DNA of 64,000 nucleotides from Phlegmacium glaucopus. Its lineage: Eukaryota > Basidiomycota > Agaricomycetes > Agaricales > Cortinariaceae. The position numbers and the translations under genes are program-made. Within the stretch, counting starts at the first letter, position 1. The number at the start of each line of letters is the position of its first letter. Positions 1-10,277 of the stretch are shown piece by piece. The stretch spans positions 84,409-148,408 of the forward strand of contig MU130543.1 of the NCBI GenBank assembly GCA_015039465.1. Direction: 5' to 3'. The notes under the pieces are model-generated. The model made no database searches. It saw only the letters and a program-made list of their open reading frames with translations, and had not been told where the DNA came from.

Positions 1-240
1 CACGGTACTGACCGTGGCCATAAAAGTAATATATGCCAGCAAAAACTTCCGCATGCGTCGAGAGATGGCATGCGACGTTTTCAGAAGGAGAGGAACGTAA
101 GACAGAGTGAGAGAAAGAACGATTACATTTGCCACTGACGAAATAATGACGCCCGTCATCACTACTTTCAAGGGCATTGGTTGCTTGGGGCAAATTTGAA
201 GTACCACGCCGCCAGGTATCAGTGACCCGATGTCAGACAT
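1..240 (-). CDS. Seven-helix membrane protein, N-terminal part (cut by window start)
   Basis: The minus-strand frame is open from an ATG at 238-240 to the window edge (80 codons). It starts MSDIGSLIPGGV and then gives a hydrophobic stretch nearly the same as the N-terminus of the complete paralogue at 2746-3849 (shared segments such as PLLLKTSHAISRRMR). It is therefore the first exon of a multi-pass membrane protein of the same basidiomycete family, whose function is unknown to me. This copy keeps about 11 residues after the start that the second copy lacks. The rest of the gene lies outside the window, so intactness cannot be judged. Confidence 0.7.
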   Translation of the reverse strand, partial: MSDIGSLIPGGVVLQICPKQPMPLKVVMTGVIISSVANVIVLSLTLSYVPLLLKTSHAISRRMRKFLLAYITFMATVSTV

Positions 241-2440
241 TGTGGCAAGAACGAAGGCGAGATTCGAGAATTTGAAAGGAACGCCAGAGTTTATGTAGGC
301 ACTGCTATACTAATGACATCCATCAATTTTTGGATGCGGTGACGACCAATAATCCGCTCAGACCTGAGTAAAATAGAGTGGCAGTGCTCACTAATCGGCA
401 CGTGGCATCCTGTAACACTTTCGAATCACATCCAACCGATTCCAACGTCACCTCATCTTCCTCTTTTCTGCTTGCTGACCCTGGTCACTACCTCATACGC
501 CAGAACGTATTCCACCACCACCCCAGCAGATATTTATCCTCTACCAGGGCCACTCCCTACACCAGACGAAACCATCGAAACTCTTCAAGTTCGAGCCATG
601 GTCTAATTCTATCAATCTCGTAAACGAGGAATTTTACAAAGCTACATTCTTGTGCGTTCATTTGGACGAGATCATCTCAGTTTTATGACTTAAAGGAATA
701 TGACAAGGTGTATAAAAAATAAAGGTTTTGGTTAACTGTACATGACGCTAACTATGTTTTGTTCTTTTGGAAATAGCTCCTTGATGAAGCAGATTGATAT
801 CTATTAGTGCGCTTGAGGTTACATGCCCGGAACGGGGGTGAAAGTGATTCGCAAGATGCCACCGCTATAAACTTGTCAGATGGGCATGGGAGGGTCAGTA
901 TACTTTCAGCTATTATTCTCTGTTAAAATAAAACTGTGAGTCCATCAAGTAGTCTTGAACGCTTCAAGACTACCCGATAGACCTCTCAAATGTTTACTTT
1001 ACTTCCTTTTGTTCAACAGAGTTGTAATGGCACACCATAGGGATCACGGCAGGCTGAAGATGCGTCACCCACTTATATTCGACAATCAATTGGCCTCACA
1101 TGCATACATAGAGCTGTTGTAGGACCCAACGGTCGTCACCTTTTTGCATACACTCAGCTTTAATTGTTGAGCTTTCCGAAACACGTTTTTAGGGGCCCAA
1201 ACAGTTCACCGGGGCCAACCCTCAAACCTCAGGTTTGTAACTACCTGATTCCATATTGGTAGTTCAAAAAAGGCTACTACTCTGGTCCCTCAAACGGACA
1301 AACGAACCCCTCCTAGGCCAAGTAAACGGTCCCAGCGACGCATGTGGAGGTCATACGACGCAGCAAGATTGTTATAGATAAGCACAAGGTTAGCTTCGTC
1401 ATCCATTTGTTTGACGTATCTAAAGCTAACCTCTAGCGTCTTCCTCAATGCTCATAAACCACGAGTAAACCAATTGAGGTTGGAGACATACATAGAGGCC
1501 TTATGATCACTAGTCGGGGGTTTTTTTTTTTCAATTCATGTCTTCTTCCACTTAACCAGCACATCCTTTCCCCATGGTCCGTTGCCATTCCCCTCTTGCA
1601 GTGGGTTGAACTGCAATCTCATGATCAACGTCACGGTGGACGCCAATTTCAAGTTCAAATTGCGCCGCTATCTCCACCGCAAATGCACTACAGCTTAACA
1701 CTTATGCCTAGGCAGCGACTGACTTGTCCCATACACCTTCGACGGCCCATTCGTTTCTATCATCATGTTTATGTAAACTCACCAACCTGAATGATGGACG
1801 TCTCCACTGCACTTGGAAATTGTACGTACCCGTCGACCAATATCAATCGTCTGCAGAAAGCATTCTTCAAGGTCCCGCGTCACTGATTCATTAGCCGTGC
1901 GATCCGGGATTCAAGCCAGTCATACATAAAACCTTCTTCGGTAGGAACTGTAGGGATTGAGAGCAGCCGAGAAAATACTTTTAACCTCCTCCACTGATAG
2001 CCCAGTTCTGGATCAAAAATACCTTACAATTCGTACAACGTGTCAAACCGTGGTGTTTTATACCTATATAATCTCCGCATGACGATACTTCTCTGAAAGC
2101 CGGCGCAGCTCTTGTTCGTCAATTTTACATCCAAACATGCCCTCAGTGAATCAACGCCAACTGCTCAGAATCAGTGCGTTACTACGGGGGAAGTTCCATC
2201 TTCGCCCTTGCACAAGGGCTGGTCTCAAAACGATACACCAGACAATACTGTCGAAATGGGAATAATGACTCTGGGACATATAAGAGATATTGCCGGTGGT
2301 AAAAGACTTGTCGGAGTATAATTTCCCTGGACTCATCGTTCTTCATCATTAAGATGAGGAGTTCAAGGAGTAAGGAGGCGTGTAGAGAGTACAGAGGGAT
2401 GGGTCAAAATGAGCTATGACGGGCGGGTAAGGACAATCCT
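1..2440. repeat. Segmental duplication, copy 1
   Basis: This block matches 3640-5570 in order and orientation: membrane-protein 5' exon, then an upstream region with 'gagtaaaatagatg'-like and 'aaaataaaactgtgagtcc' segments, then a segment around 1780-2330 with 'ggaaattgtacgtaccc' and 'gataccaga'-type blocks. Divergence is visible (many substitutions and small indels), so the duplication is not recent. Apart from the partial gene at 1-240, I see no gene in 241-2440; the short ORFs there are not conserved in frame between copies. Confidence 0.65.
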
Positions 2441-2521
2441 CTCTCATCCAAATCCAAATCCATATCCATGCAACTACGACTCAGCGATCTATCATCTACA
2501 TTGTCCATCGTTAACGGATGA
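2441..2521 (-). pseudogene. Fragment of the 8019-10277 gene with an internal deletion
   Basis: About 80 bases match the C-terminal coding end of the Ser/Pro-rich gene at 8019-10277. The first part corresponds to about 8089-8155 (shared 'tcctctctcatccaaatcc') and then jumps to about 8289-8308 (shared 'atggacggatgag'-like end, 'catcgttgacggatgag' in the gene). Roughly 130 bases are missing between them. It directly follows duplicated block copy 1. The piece is too short to be functional. It indicates that a stretch joining the duplicated block to the neighbouring gene end was copied and then shrank. Confidence 0.6.
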
Positions 2522-2745
2522 GAAAACAAGGAATACATTTGATACAGCAAGTAGAAGGGAGATAAACGTGTAGCGTATTAAGTACAAATCATGTCCTTGA
2601 GTAGATATAATAAAACTGCAGACATAAATAAAAGGGATAGGATGAGGATAAAAACAACGATATAAGGTGGAAAGTTTAATAAGAACGTAGTCGTTTGCCT
2701 ACTAGATCCGATATTCCAACATGACCTGGCAGGTACTTGTATATT

Positions 2746-3849
2746 CTATGCTTCATGATTGTCAGTGGATGATGAACCCGGTGGCGGTTCGAAGTGTAAT
2801 GTTGATACAACGGTCCCATTGTCCGCAGGACTCTGTCTGATGGTTGCGGCCCTGCCCCGGGCTACCCGATAAATGATAAGAAGCGGAGCGAGGGCCTATA
2901 TGAATTTTCAATGAGTTTCATTATTTCTGGACTCCAAAGTTTGCAAAAGCTACGAAGGCTTACATATATATGGACCAAGGATTGCATTGGAATAACTGAT
3001 GCGTCAGGGTGTCGAAAGAACAGAACTATATATATCAAGCTGACGACGATAATGAGTGCCGAGGATTCAACGCAGATAATAATAATCGCCATGTAGGAAC
3101 TATTACGTTCCAATCCCACTGTCTTCTGGATGTATCTCTTGAAATATAGAATTCGCAAAGTAATCAAGGTGGCGGTGACGGTATTGAGGACGCCTGACAT
3201 CATGGTGACCCACATTAAGGGGAAGGATGGAGTGTCCTGGAACATGAGTGCGACACAGTCTTGATAAATGAATGTCAACGAAGAAAGGCTACATAATGCA
3301 ACAACTTTGTACATACACAATGACACCCCCGCAAAAAGGCCCGCAACAAGACACAATACTCCGTACGAAACTCTCTGATATTTCGAAACTCCCTGATATA
3401 GCATCACACATCGCCAGAGCTATGTAGCGCACAGAAAACGAGAAACAGTCAAGACGTCCTTTCTCTTAGATCTTTTTAAAATTGCTTACCATAAACCCGT
3501 CAGCACCCCAATTAGCAAACACAGTACACAATCCACTTAGAGGTCCATTTGGAGAGGTGGTCGAGTCCCCCATAAATCCAACACATTCGAGGAAGGTTAA
3601 GGAGCTAACAGACCGAATCCAGAAGGCGATAACTATTATGATGAAGTACACGGTACTGGCCGTGGCCATCGAAGTAACATATACCAGCAAAAGGTTCCGC
3701 ATGCGTCGGGAGATGGCATGCGATGTTTTCAGAAGGAGAGGAACGTAAGACAGAGCGAGAGAAAGCACGATTACATATGCCACTGCTGAAATAATGACGC
3801 CTATCATCACTACTTTCAAGGGTACTGGTCGCCCGGAGCAGGTTGACAT
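2746..3849 (-). CDS. Seven-helix basidiomycete membrane protein, complete
   Basis: Three exons join in frame on the minus strand: 3849-3490, 3419-2964 and 2895-2746 (966 bases, 321 residues). Introns are 70 and 68 bases with GTAAGC...TAG borders. The protein starts MSTCSGRPVPLK and has about six or seven hydrophobic helices. A charged stretch reads RILYFKRYIQKTVG, and the C-terminus reads ALAPLLIIYRVARGRAATIR. This arrangement is typical of an abundant Agaricomycete family of unknown function, localised to membranes by prediction only. Against the copy at 1-240, about 11 codons after the start are missing. Spacing and flanks show a tandem duplication. The single-frame stop after SLRSF is only intron read-through. 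Confidence 0.8.
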
Positions 3850-5570
3850 TGTGGCAAGAACGGGGGCGAGATTCGAGAATTTTTGAAACGAACGCCAGAG
3901 TTTATGTAGGCACTGCTATACTAAGATATCGATCACATCAATCAGTTTCGTGAAAGTTGGAAAGTTTGACACATGATAGACCTGAGTAAAATAGATGCCA
4001 CTGCTCATGCCAGTGAGTCATCAGTACCTCCTCTTCTCTACTTGCCGACCCGTGGTCACTACCTCATACACCAGAACGTATGGATTCCACCAGCAGATAT
4101 TTCTCCTCTACCAGGGCCACTCTTCAGACCAACGAAACCATGGTCTAGACTCTAGACCGTCTAGTCTATCAATCTCGTAAACGAAGAATTTTAAAAAGGG
4201 ATATTCAATCTCAGTGTTATGACTTGAAGGAGTGTGAGAAGGTCTATGACAAATAAAGGTTTTGGTTAAGTGTACATGAAGCTGACTATGTTTATGTTTT
4301 AAAAAAACTCCTTGATGAAGCAGATTGGGATATCTATTATTGGGCTTGAGGCTTTGAGGCCTTAAGGTTCCATGCTCGGAACGGGGAGAAAGTGATTCGC
4401 AAGATGCCACCGTTATACACTTGTCAGATGGGCATGGGACCGGGGTCAGCATGCTTCCTCAGGTATTATTCTCTATTAAAATAAAACTGTGAGTCCATCA
4501 AGTACTAGTCTTGAAGGCTTCAAGACTACTTGATAGACTCTCAAATATTTACTTTATGTCCTTTAGAGTTGTAATGGCACACCATAGGGGTCCCTTGTCA
4601 ACCCCTACAATCAGAACTAGACTAGAGCTTTTATAGACCAAAACGACTGTCACCTTTTTATATACATTCAGATCAGATTTAATTTTTGAGCTTCGGAAGT
4701 ACGTTTTCTAGTAGGGGCACAAAGAGTTCACAGGGGCCAACCCTCAAACATCAAGTTTGTAGCTACATATCTGGTCCCTCAAATGGACAAATGAACCCCT
4801 CTCAGGCCAAGAAAACGGTCCAGCGACGTACTTGGAGGTCATACAACGTAGCAAGATTGTTATAGATTAAGATAAGCACAAGGTTAGATTCGTCGTCCAT
4901 TTGTTCGACGTATCTAAAGTAACCTCTAGCGTCCTTCTTCAATAGTAAATAGTACTCATCAACCATGAGGAAGCTCAATTTATGTCTTCCACTTACCCAG
5001 CACACCCTTTCCCCAGAATCCCCACAGTCCGTTGCCATTCCCCTGCCCCTCTTGCCCTGGGCTGAACTGCAATCTTATAGTCAACGTCACAGTAAACGCC
5101 AATTTTAAGTACAAATTGCGCCTTTATTTCCACCACGAATACAATACGCCTATGCTTACGCAGCGACTGACTTTTCCACACATTCTTCGACAACCCCATT
5201 CGTTCCTATCGTCATATTTATACAAACTCATCAACTTGAATGATGCACGTCTTCACTTCACTTGGAAATCGTACGTACCCGGCGACCAATAATATCCATC
5301 ATGGAAAACATCTGCAATTTCGCATCCAAACATGCTCAGTGAGTCAACGCCAACTGCTCATAATTAGTGCGTCACAACGGGGTAAGTTCCATCTTCGTCC
5401 CTGCAGGAGGCTGGTCTCAAATTCTCCGACGATTACACCAGACAATGCCGTCGAACTGGGACATAGCAACGCTGGGACATATGTACCAGATACAGAGATG
5501 TTGCCGGTGGTAAAGGCCTTCTTGGAGTATAATTTCCCTGGACCTGCCAAAGTAGCTTGCTTTTGTAAAG
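3640..5570. repeat. Segmental duplication, copy 2
   Basis: This is the second copy of the block at 1-2440, beginning inside the membrane-protein exon. The stretch 3850-5570 holds no convincing gene. It shares long similar segments with copy 1 (for example around 4475-4560 versus 925-1010, and 4980-5560 versus 1540-2330). A minus-strand stretch near 5344-5530 stays open in copies 1 and 2 (shared 'TTGNIS' and 'QGRRWN' peptide pieces), but I cannot tie it to a gene. Confidence 0.65.
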
Positions 5571-5758
5571 GATGGAAACGTTTCAAATACAAATCGGACC
5601 AACCTCCCACGCCCAACTTTCGTGGTTGAGGATAATGTAATGTTGTTACAACTGACTACCAAATATAGAACAAGCTATATATGAGGCCAATTTGACCTGT
5701 ACGGTTAGCTTACTATTGAATCACTTGCTAAAAGAAATACGGCACAAACCAAAATGGA

Positions 5759-6178
5759 TTAACCATGCTGGACAAGGAGCACCACGCAAGTTGCAAAAAC
5801 AGCACCAGAGACGTTACCCATGATGATGTAGTGTAATCTAAACAATTGTTTAAAAACATAGGAAGAACGCGGTTGACATCACACAAACCTTGGGGCAGCG
5901 AGGAATGGTCTTGCCTTTCTCATGTCCTGAAACCCTTTACAATACTCCCAAATGCCAGCTGAAATAGAGGCAATGGCGGCAACAAATTGCAAAGAGGCAA
6001 GTGGTATGTTGTTAGCCTCACGGGTTTGATCTTTGGGACTGCTTGGCGGAACTAAACGTGCATGAAGAAGAAGAGAAGAAGAAAGTAGGGAAAGCAGTAT
6101 TGCAAGTTTGAGATGACAAAGAATATTTCTCTCAAGCATGCAAAAGTCTCTTGCTGTACTGCCAACGTTCTCCAACAT
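5759..6178 (-). CDS. DUF202-type small membrane protein
   Basis: Two exons, 6178-5889 and 5837-5759, join in frame (369 bases, 122 residues from MLENVGSTARD). The protein has an ERN motif before the first helix (LKLAILLSLLSSSLLL), a second helix (LASLQFVAAIASISAGIWEY) followed by a charged GFQDMRKA turn, and a third helix supplied by exon 2 (GAVFATCVVLLVQHG). This three-helix plan with Arg/Glu before helix 1 is that of the DUF202/YidH-like family common in fungi; its function is unknown. The frame stays open upstream to about 6250 without a clear ATG, so the true N-terminus may lie in an earlier exon. It lies between duplicated blocks 2 and 3. Confidence 0.65.
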
Positions 6179-6529
6179 GGATGCGTCGTGAAAAACGATA
6201 TTGAGAACCTCAGAAAAATTGGAAGGAAGGCCAGGGACAGGCTTCAGCGATTTACATCAATTTGTAGACTTGCGGACCCAACTATTTCAATCGTAACTGG
6301 TTCCCAAGGTCTACAAATTACGTCAGTACAAGTACGTCAAATCCATCGCGATCTTTGGAGGTCGAGGCTTGATAACTCGGAACGTGTTCCCAAGTTCTAA
6401 ATATGAGTTCTGGTTCAGTGCCACGGGTACAAAATTAAACACACGCTCGGCCGAATGTGTATATGATGGCTAGAGGACTCAGCGAGAGATGATTGTGACG
6501 GACAAGCCTGGACCCATTACTGAAGTCAA

Positions 6530-7140
6530 AAACTCACCAACTTGAGTGTTGCACGTCTCCACTCCACGTTGGAAATTGTACGTACCCAGCGACCAATTAT
6601 CAATCATCTGCAGAAAGCGTTTTTCAAGGTTCCTGCATCAGTGCGATCCGGGATCCCGAGATATGCTTTATCCTCCTCCACGGATAGGCCGGTTCTATTG
6701 GATCAAAATACCTCACAATTCGCACAACGCGTCATGCGTCAAACCCGTCGCTGTTTTATACCTATGTCATCAATGATCATCTCCGCGTGACGATACTTCT
6801 CTGAAAACCAGCGCAGCCTTCTTCGTCAATCCAAAACATGCCCTGTGTCAATCAAGAAGTAGTTCCATCTTCGCACCCCTGCAGGGGCTGATATCAAATA
6901 ATTCTCCGACGATTACACCAGGATAATGCCGTCGAACTGGGGCTTGGGACATGGGTGGCACCCGGATAAAGAGATGGTGCCGGCGGTAAATGCCTTGTCG
7001 GAGTATAATTTTCCTGGACTGAGGATTTTTGTTCGTCAAGTTCATCGTTAAGATGAGGAGTTGAAGGAGTGGGGAGACATATAGAGAACTACAGAGGGGT
7101 GGGTCTGAATGAGCTACGGCCCTCAGACATGGGCGGGTAG
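6530..7140. repeat. Segmental duplication, copy 3 (distal part only)
   Basis: This matches about 1785-2420 of copy 1 and 5240-5570 of copy 2: 'ggaaattgtacgtaccc', 'gtgcgatccggga', 'gatcaaaatacc', 'cgatgatacttctctgaaa'-type segments in the same order. The membrane-protein part is absent. No gene is supported here. The minus-strand ORF at 6848-7234 changes frame relative to the other copies. Confidence 0.6.
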
Positions 7141-8018
7141 GGACAACATCAGGCCTCACTTGTTCTATCAAAACATGGGCACGGGGAGAGTATAAAGGGT
7201 CGCAGAGGGGGGACATAATCTGTGGAATCTTCATTTACCTTTTTTTATTCATATCAATACGCTCATGGACATAATCAGAAACGTTAATGCAACAAGAAAA
7301 ACACTTACTTTTCGTTGAAAACAAACATATTCGTCAGGTTTCCCACACCTGACTGGGATGGAGATTAGAAGTGAAGACATGTCATTCGAGTTGTAGAGAC
7401 AGACAGCAAGCTAAAGCACATGGGAAAAAAAAGAAGAGAAGAAAAAAAAGGGGTGTTTTTTATAAAAAAGAAAAAAGGAAAAGAAGAAAAGAAAATGGAA
7501 ACGGACTTAGTTGGATTGTATTGAAATATTTGCTACAAACATAATACTTTGATGGGGAGAAGTATTTTCGGATGATGCTAAAGGAAAAATGCTTGTTGTG
7601 AATGGATCGATCACAAGGAAAGGATAGCGTATGAAGCAAATGGAAAAATGCATGAAGCAGGACTCGCAGCAGGAAAAATAGCATGGAAAATGAAAGCAAA
7701 AAGGCGTGGAAAAAAGATATACTTATGTATTGATCGATAACAGCCGAAATGGGATAAAGAAAGTGGGAGAGAAAGACAGTATGTTGAATTGAAGAGAGAA
7801 AAATGCTTGAGATTGAAGTTTGATAGTATACAATTTGCACTTGGGTTGTTGGGGTGACAGGAAAACCGGCCTGCACATGCTAGAGATCTAATATGATGCG
7901 TCAGCGTTTAAATCATAGAAGAAAGTCAAGTAAAGCAGACAAACAATACTCACTTTCTTTCTTTCATCTGAACCCCCGTCGCAAACCTCTCCTTTCTCCA
8001 GCACGAGAAGCGCAGTCG
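7141..8018 (-). other. 3' flank of the Ser/Pro-rich gene
   Basis: No gene is visible. The minus strand is very pyrimidine-rich at 7430-7800 (runs of T and C), as in the 3' untranslated regions and downstream flanks of basidiomycete genes. The 138-codon ORF at 7460-7876 is explained by this composition. Confidence 0.5.
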
Positions 8019-10277
8019 CTATTGTATACTCATCATGTGAGAACATGACGGAGCCGCGTCAGTCACGGTGTGACTGCTGCTATTCCCACATCCTCTCTCA
8101 TCCAAATCCATATCCATGCAACTTCGACTCAGCGATCTATCATCCACAACTTCTTCATTTTCTTCTTCACCCATATCGCCATGTTCCACCTCTTGCCCCT
8201 CTTCCTCCGAGTCCATCTCCAACTCTTCTGGTAGAATGACCTTTGAAAGCCTTGATTTCGGCGTTGTGAGCACCTTCACTCCTGCACCACCCATCGTTGA
8301 CGGATGAGCATATTGATGAGATGAATGGCAAGAGGTATGCTCGAATCTAGGCTTCTTTGACAGATGCTGGCGCGAGGCGTCACTTTGTCTGTTGAATAAC
8401 ATAGACGCAACAAGCTGTGCCATACTTCTGATTTTATGCTTCGGTCGTTCGGATTGTAAGGTTGATGGAAGAGTCGAACTTGAACTTGAGGAAGTAGGAT
8501 TAAGAATTAGGTTTTGGGAAGGGGAGGAATATGGCGATATGGATAAAGAAGAAGATGAAGGAATTGTGGGTTGAGGCTGATAGACCACTGGTGAATCACT
8601 GGGTGGACTTGAAGAAAAAGATGAGTTGGAACAACAGGAGAGAGAACGTGAACCGCTCTGATGATTACCGTGTTCACCACCACCGAGCACACCGCGTTCA
8701 TCAAGCTTTAACCTCAACAATGCCGAAAGCTCTCGACACTTCTCCCTCTCCCTCTTCTCGTTCTTTGCTGTCCGTTGTCTCAACTCGTAAACCTTCTGCA
8801 TCTCCTCATCAGCACACTCCGCCAACACTGTCGGATCGAGATAAAAGTCCTCGGGAGATGGAGAACGCGGGGTGGGAATGTCGCTGCGATCAGGATTGTG
8901 GCCGTGATCCCAAAGAAGTAAACTACGTAGTCCAGTGGAGGTTGAGGGTACAATTGCGGAAGGATCAGAGATATACCTCTTTGAAGCCAGTTCCACAGGT
9001 ATCAGATCGTCATCTGTCTCGCATCCCGGCAGGGAGCGCAAGGGTACGTCGGGTATATCCATGTCAATATCGTGGGACGGGGGTACCTCTACTGATGGTG
9101 ATGTATGTAATCCAAAAGGATCGGCATTAAAAGTTGTGGGTTCCAGTTCGGGAAGAGTGGACGATCGGCGGCGAGAAGGAGAACAAGGCAGGGGTATTGA
9201 AGGGTCGTAATCGAAGGAATAGTGGTTATATCGTGGTGGATTGTAAGTAAACGAGTCATTGACGTTGAGGGCGGAGATAGGCTTCTGTTCCGAAAGTGAT
9301 AAGAGACGGAGTTGATCTAAACTAGGCGGAGAAAATGTCAGTGGCGAAAGATCATTGTGATCTTCGTCATCAAGACCAGCTGCGGGAATGAAGCGCTCAT
9401 CGTGACTAGAGTGAGGTGAGGTATGTAGTGGGTATTGTTCTAGGGGGTGGTATATTGATTCGCTCCCCGGCGACGCCGCGGGACTGATGTAGAAGTTTTC
9501 ATCGTCTTCATCTTCGACTGGCATTTCACTGAGAAGTGTATCCATATCAAAAATATCCGGCGATAGGGAGGAAGTCGAGGAGGCGAGAGACGAATCATCA
9601 TCCGTATCAGTGCTCACAGACGCCGGGCTAGTCATCCAAGGTTCGCCTAGGAAAGACAGATAGGGCGACGTTGCAAGCGAGTCTGGAGAAGACAGGATAT
9701 CAGGGGGAGAGAAATTAGAGCTTGTTTCTCCATATCTTGCTTTACCGCCCCGTGGCATTCCAGATTGTGGATGGTTATTATGTGGAAGATCCCGCAGCCT
9801 GAAACCATCCAAAGGTGACAGTAAATGGCCCTTTCGATCAGCGTACACTCCTTGACCATCATCATTAGGCCCATCAGAATCCAAGGGCGGCAATTCACTG
9901 GTCCATGTTGCCTGCGATGCGGGAGATGTGGGCGGCGTCAAGGTAACGTTTATAGGGACCACTGAAGAGTCAAGGGCACCATTGAAGTGAGGCTGACTCG
10001 ACCAAACCTGGTTTGTGTGCAACAATGGTCCATTGTTTTGTTTATTATGAAAGGAAGTCGTGGTAGGGGGATACGTCGCTGCATAAAAGGAATTATTTCG
10101 GTAATAATGTGGTTGCGAGTCTTTTCTCATCGAGTCGTATCCGTGCAGATCGCAAGGGATATCAAAGGGTGAGCCCAGCTGGTTTTGGCTGAAAAAATTG
10201 CCGTTGGAGTAGTAGAATTCGTAAAAATCGGGAAGAAAATGGTTGGAGTGACCCATGATATCGTGGGTAGGAGGCAT
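8019..10277 (-). CDS. Large Ser/Pro-rich, probably disordered protein
   Basis: An uninterrupted 752-codon frame starts at the ATG at 10275-10277. An upstream TTTTTCAG suggests that an intron ends in the 5' leader. The protein is rich in Ser, Pro, Asp and His with many SPxxS-like stretches. Around residues 500-545 there is a charged, probably helical segment (MQKVYELRQRTAKNEKRERE), then a long Ser tract. Near 635 it has a short ordered motif, KHKIRSMAQLVASMLF, and it ends in a Glu/Asp-rich tail. I recognise no catalytic domain. The composition resembles fungal regulatory or scaffold proteins, but that is inference. A piece of its 3' end recurs at 2441-2521. Confidence 0.75.
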   Translation of the reverse strand: MPPTHDIMGHSNHFLPDFYEFYYSNGNFFSQNQLGSPFDIPCDLHGYDSMRKDSQPHYYRNNSFYAATYPPTTTSFHNKQNNGPLLHTNQVWSSQPHFNGALDSSVVPINVTLTPPTSPASQATWTSELPPLDSDGPNDDGQGVYADRKGHLLSPLDGFRLRDLPHNNHPQSGMPRGGKARYGETSSNFSPPDILSSPDSLATSPYLSFLGEPWMTSPASVSTDTDDDSSLASSTSSLSPDIFDMDTLLSEMPVEDEDDENFYISPAASPGSESIYHPLEQYPLHTSPHSSHDERFIPAAGLDDEDHNDLSPLTFSPPSLDQLRLLSLSEQKPISALNVNDSFTYNPPRYNHYSFDYDPSIPLPCSPSRRRSSTLPELEPTTFNADPFGLHTSPSVEVPPSHDIDMDIPDVPLRSLPGCETDDDLIPVELASKRYISDPSAIVPSTSTGLRSLLLWDHGHNPDRSDIPTPRSPSPEDFYLDPTVLAECADEEMQKVYELRQRTAKNEKREREKCRELSALLRLKLDERGVLGGGEHGNHQSGSRSLSCCSNSSFSSSPPSDSPVVYQPQPTIPSSSSLSISPYSSPSQNLILNPTSSSSSSTLPSTLQSERPKHKIRSMAQLVASMLFNRQSDASRQHLSKKPRFEHTSCHSSHQYAHPSTMGGAGVKVLTTPKSRLSKVILPEELEMDSEEEGQEVEHGDMGEEENEEVVDDRSLSRSCMDMDLDERGCGNSSSHTVTDAAPSCSHMMSIQ

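Noticed and set aside
6848..7234. 128-codon minus-strand ORF in duplicated block 3
   Set aside because: The frame is not kept between the three copies of the block.
7460..7876. 138-codon minus-strand ORF
   Set aside because: Phe/Ser/Leu-rich translation of a T-rich strand in the 3' flank of the gene at 8019. No ATG in good context and no family.
8531..9130. 199-codon plus-strand ORF
   Set aside because: Antisense shadow of the long Ser/Pro-rich gene, which has stronger coding composition.
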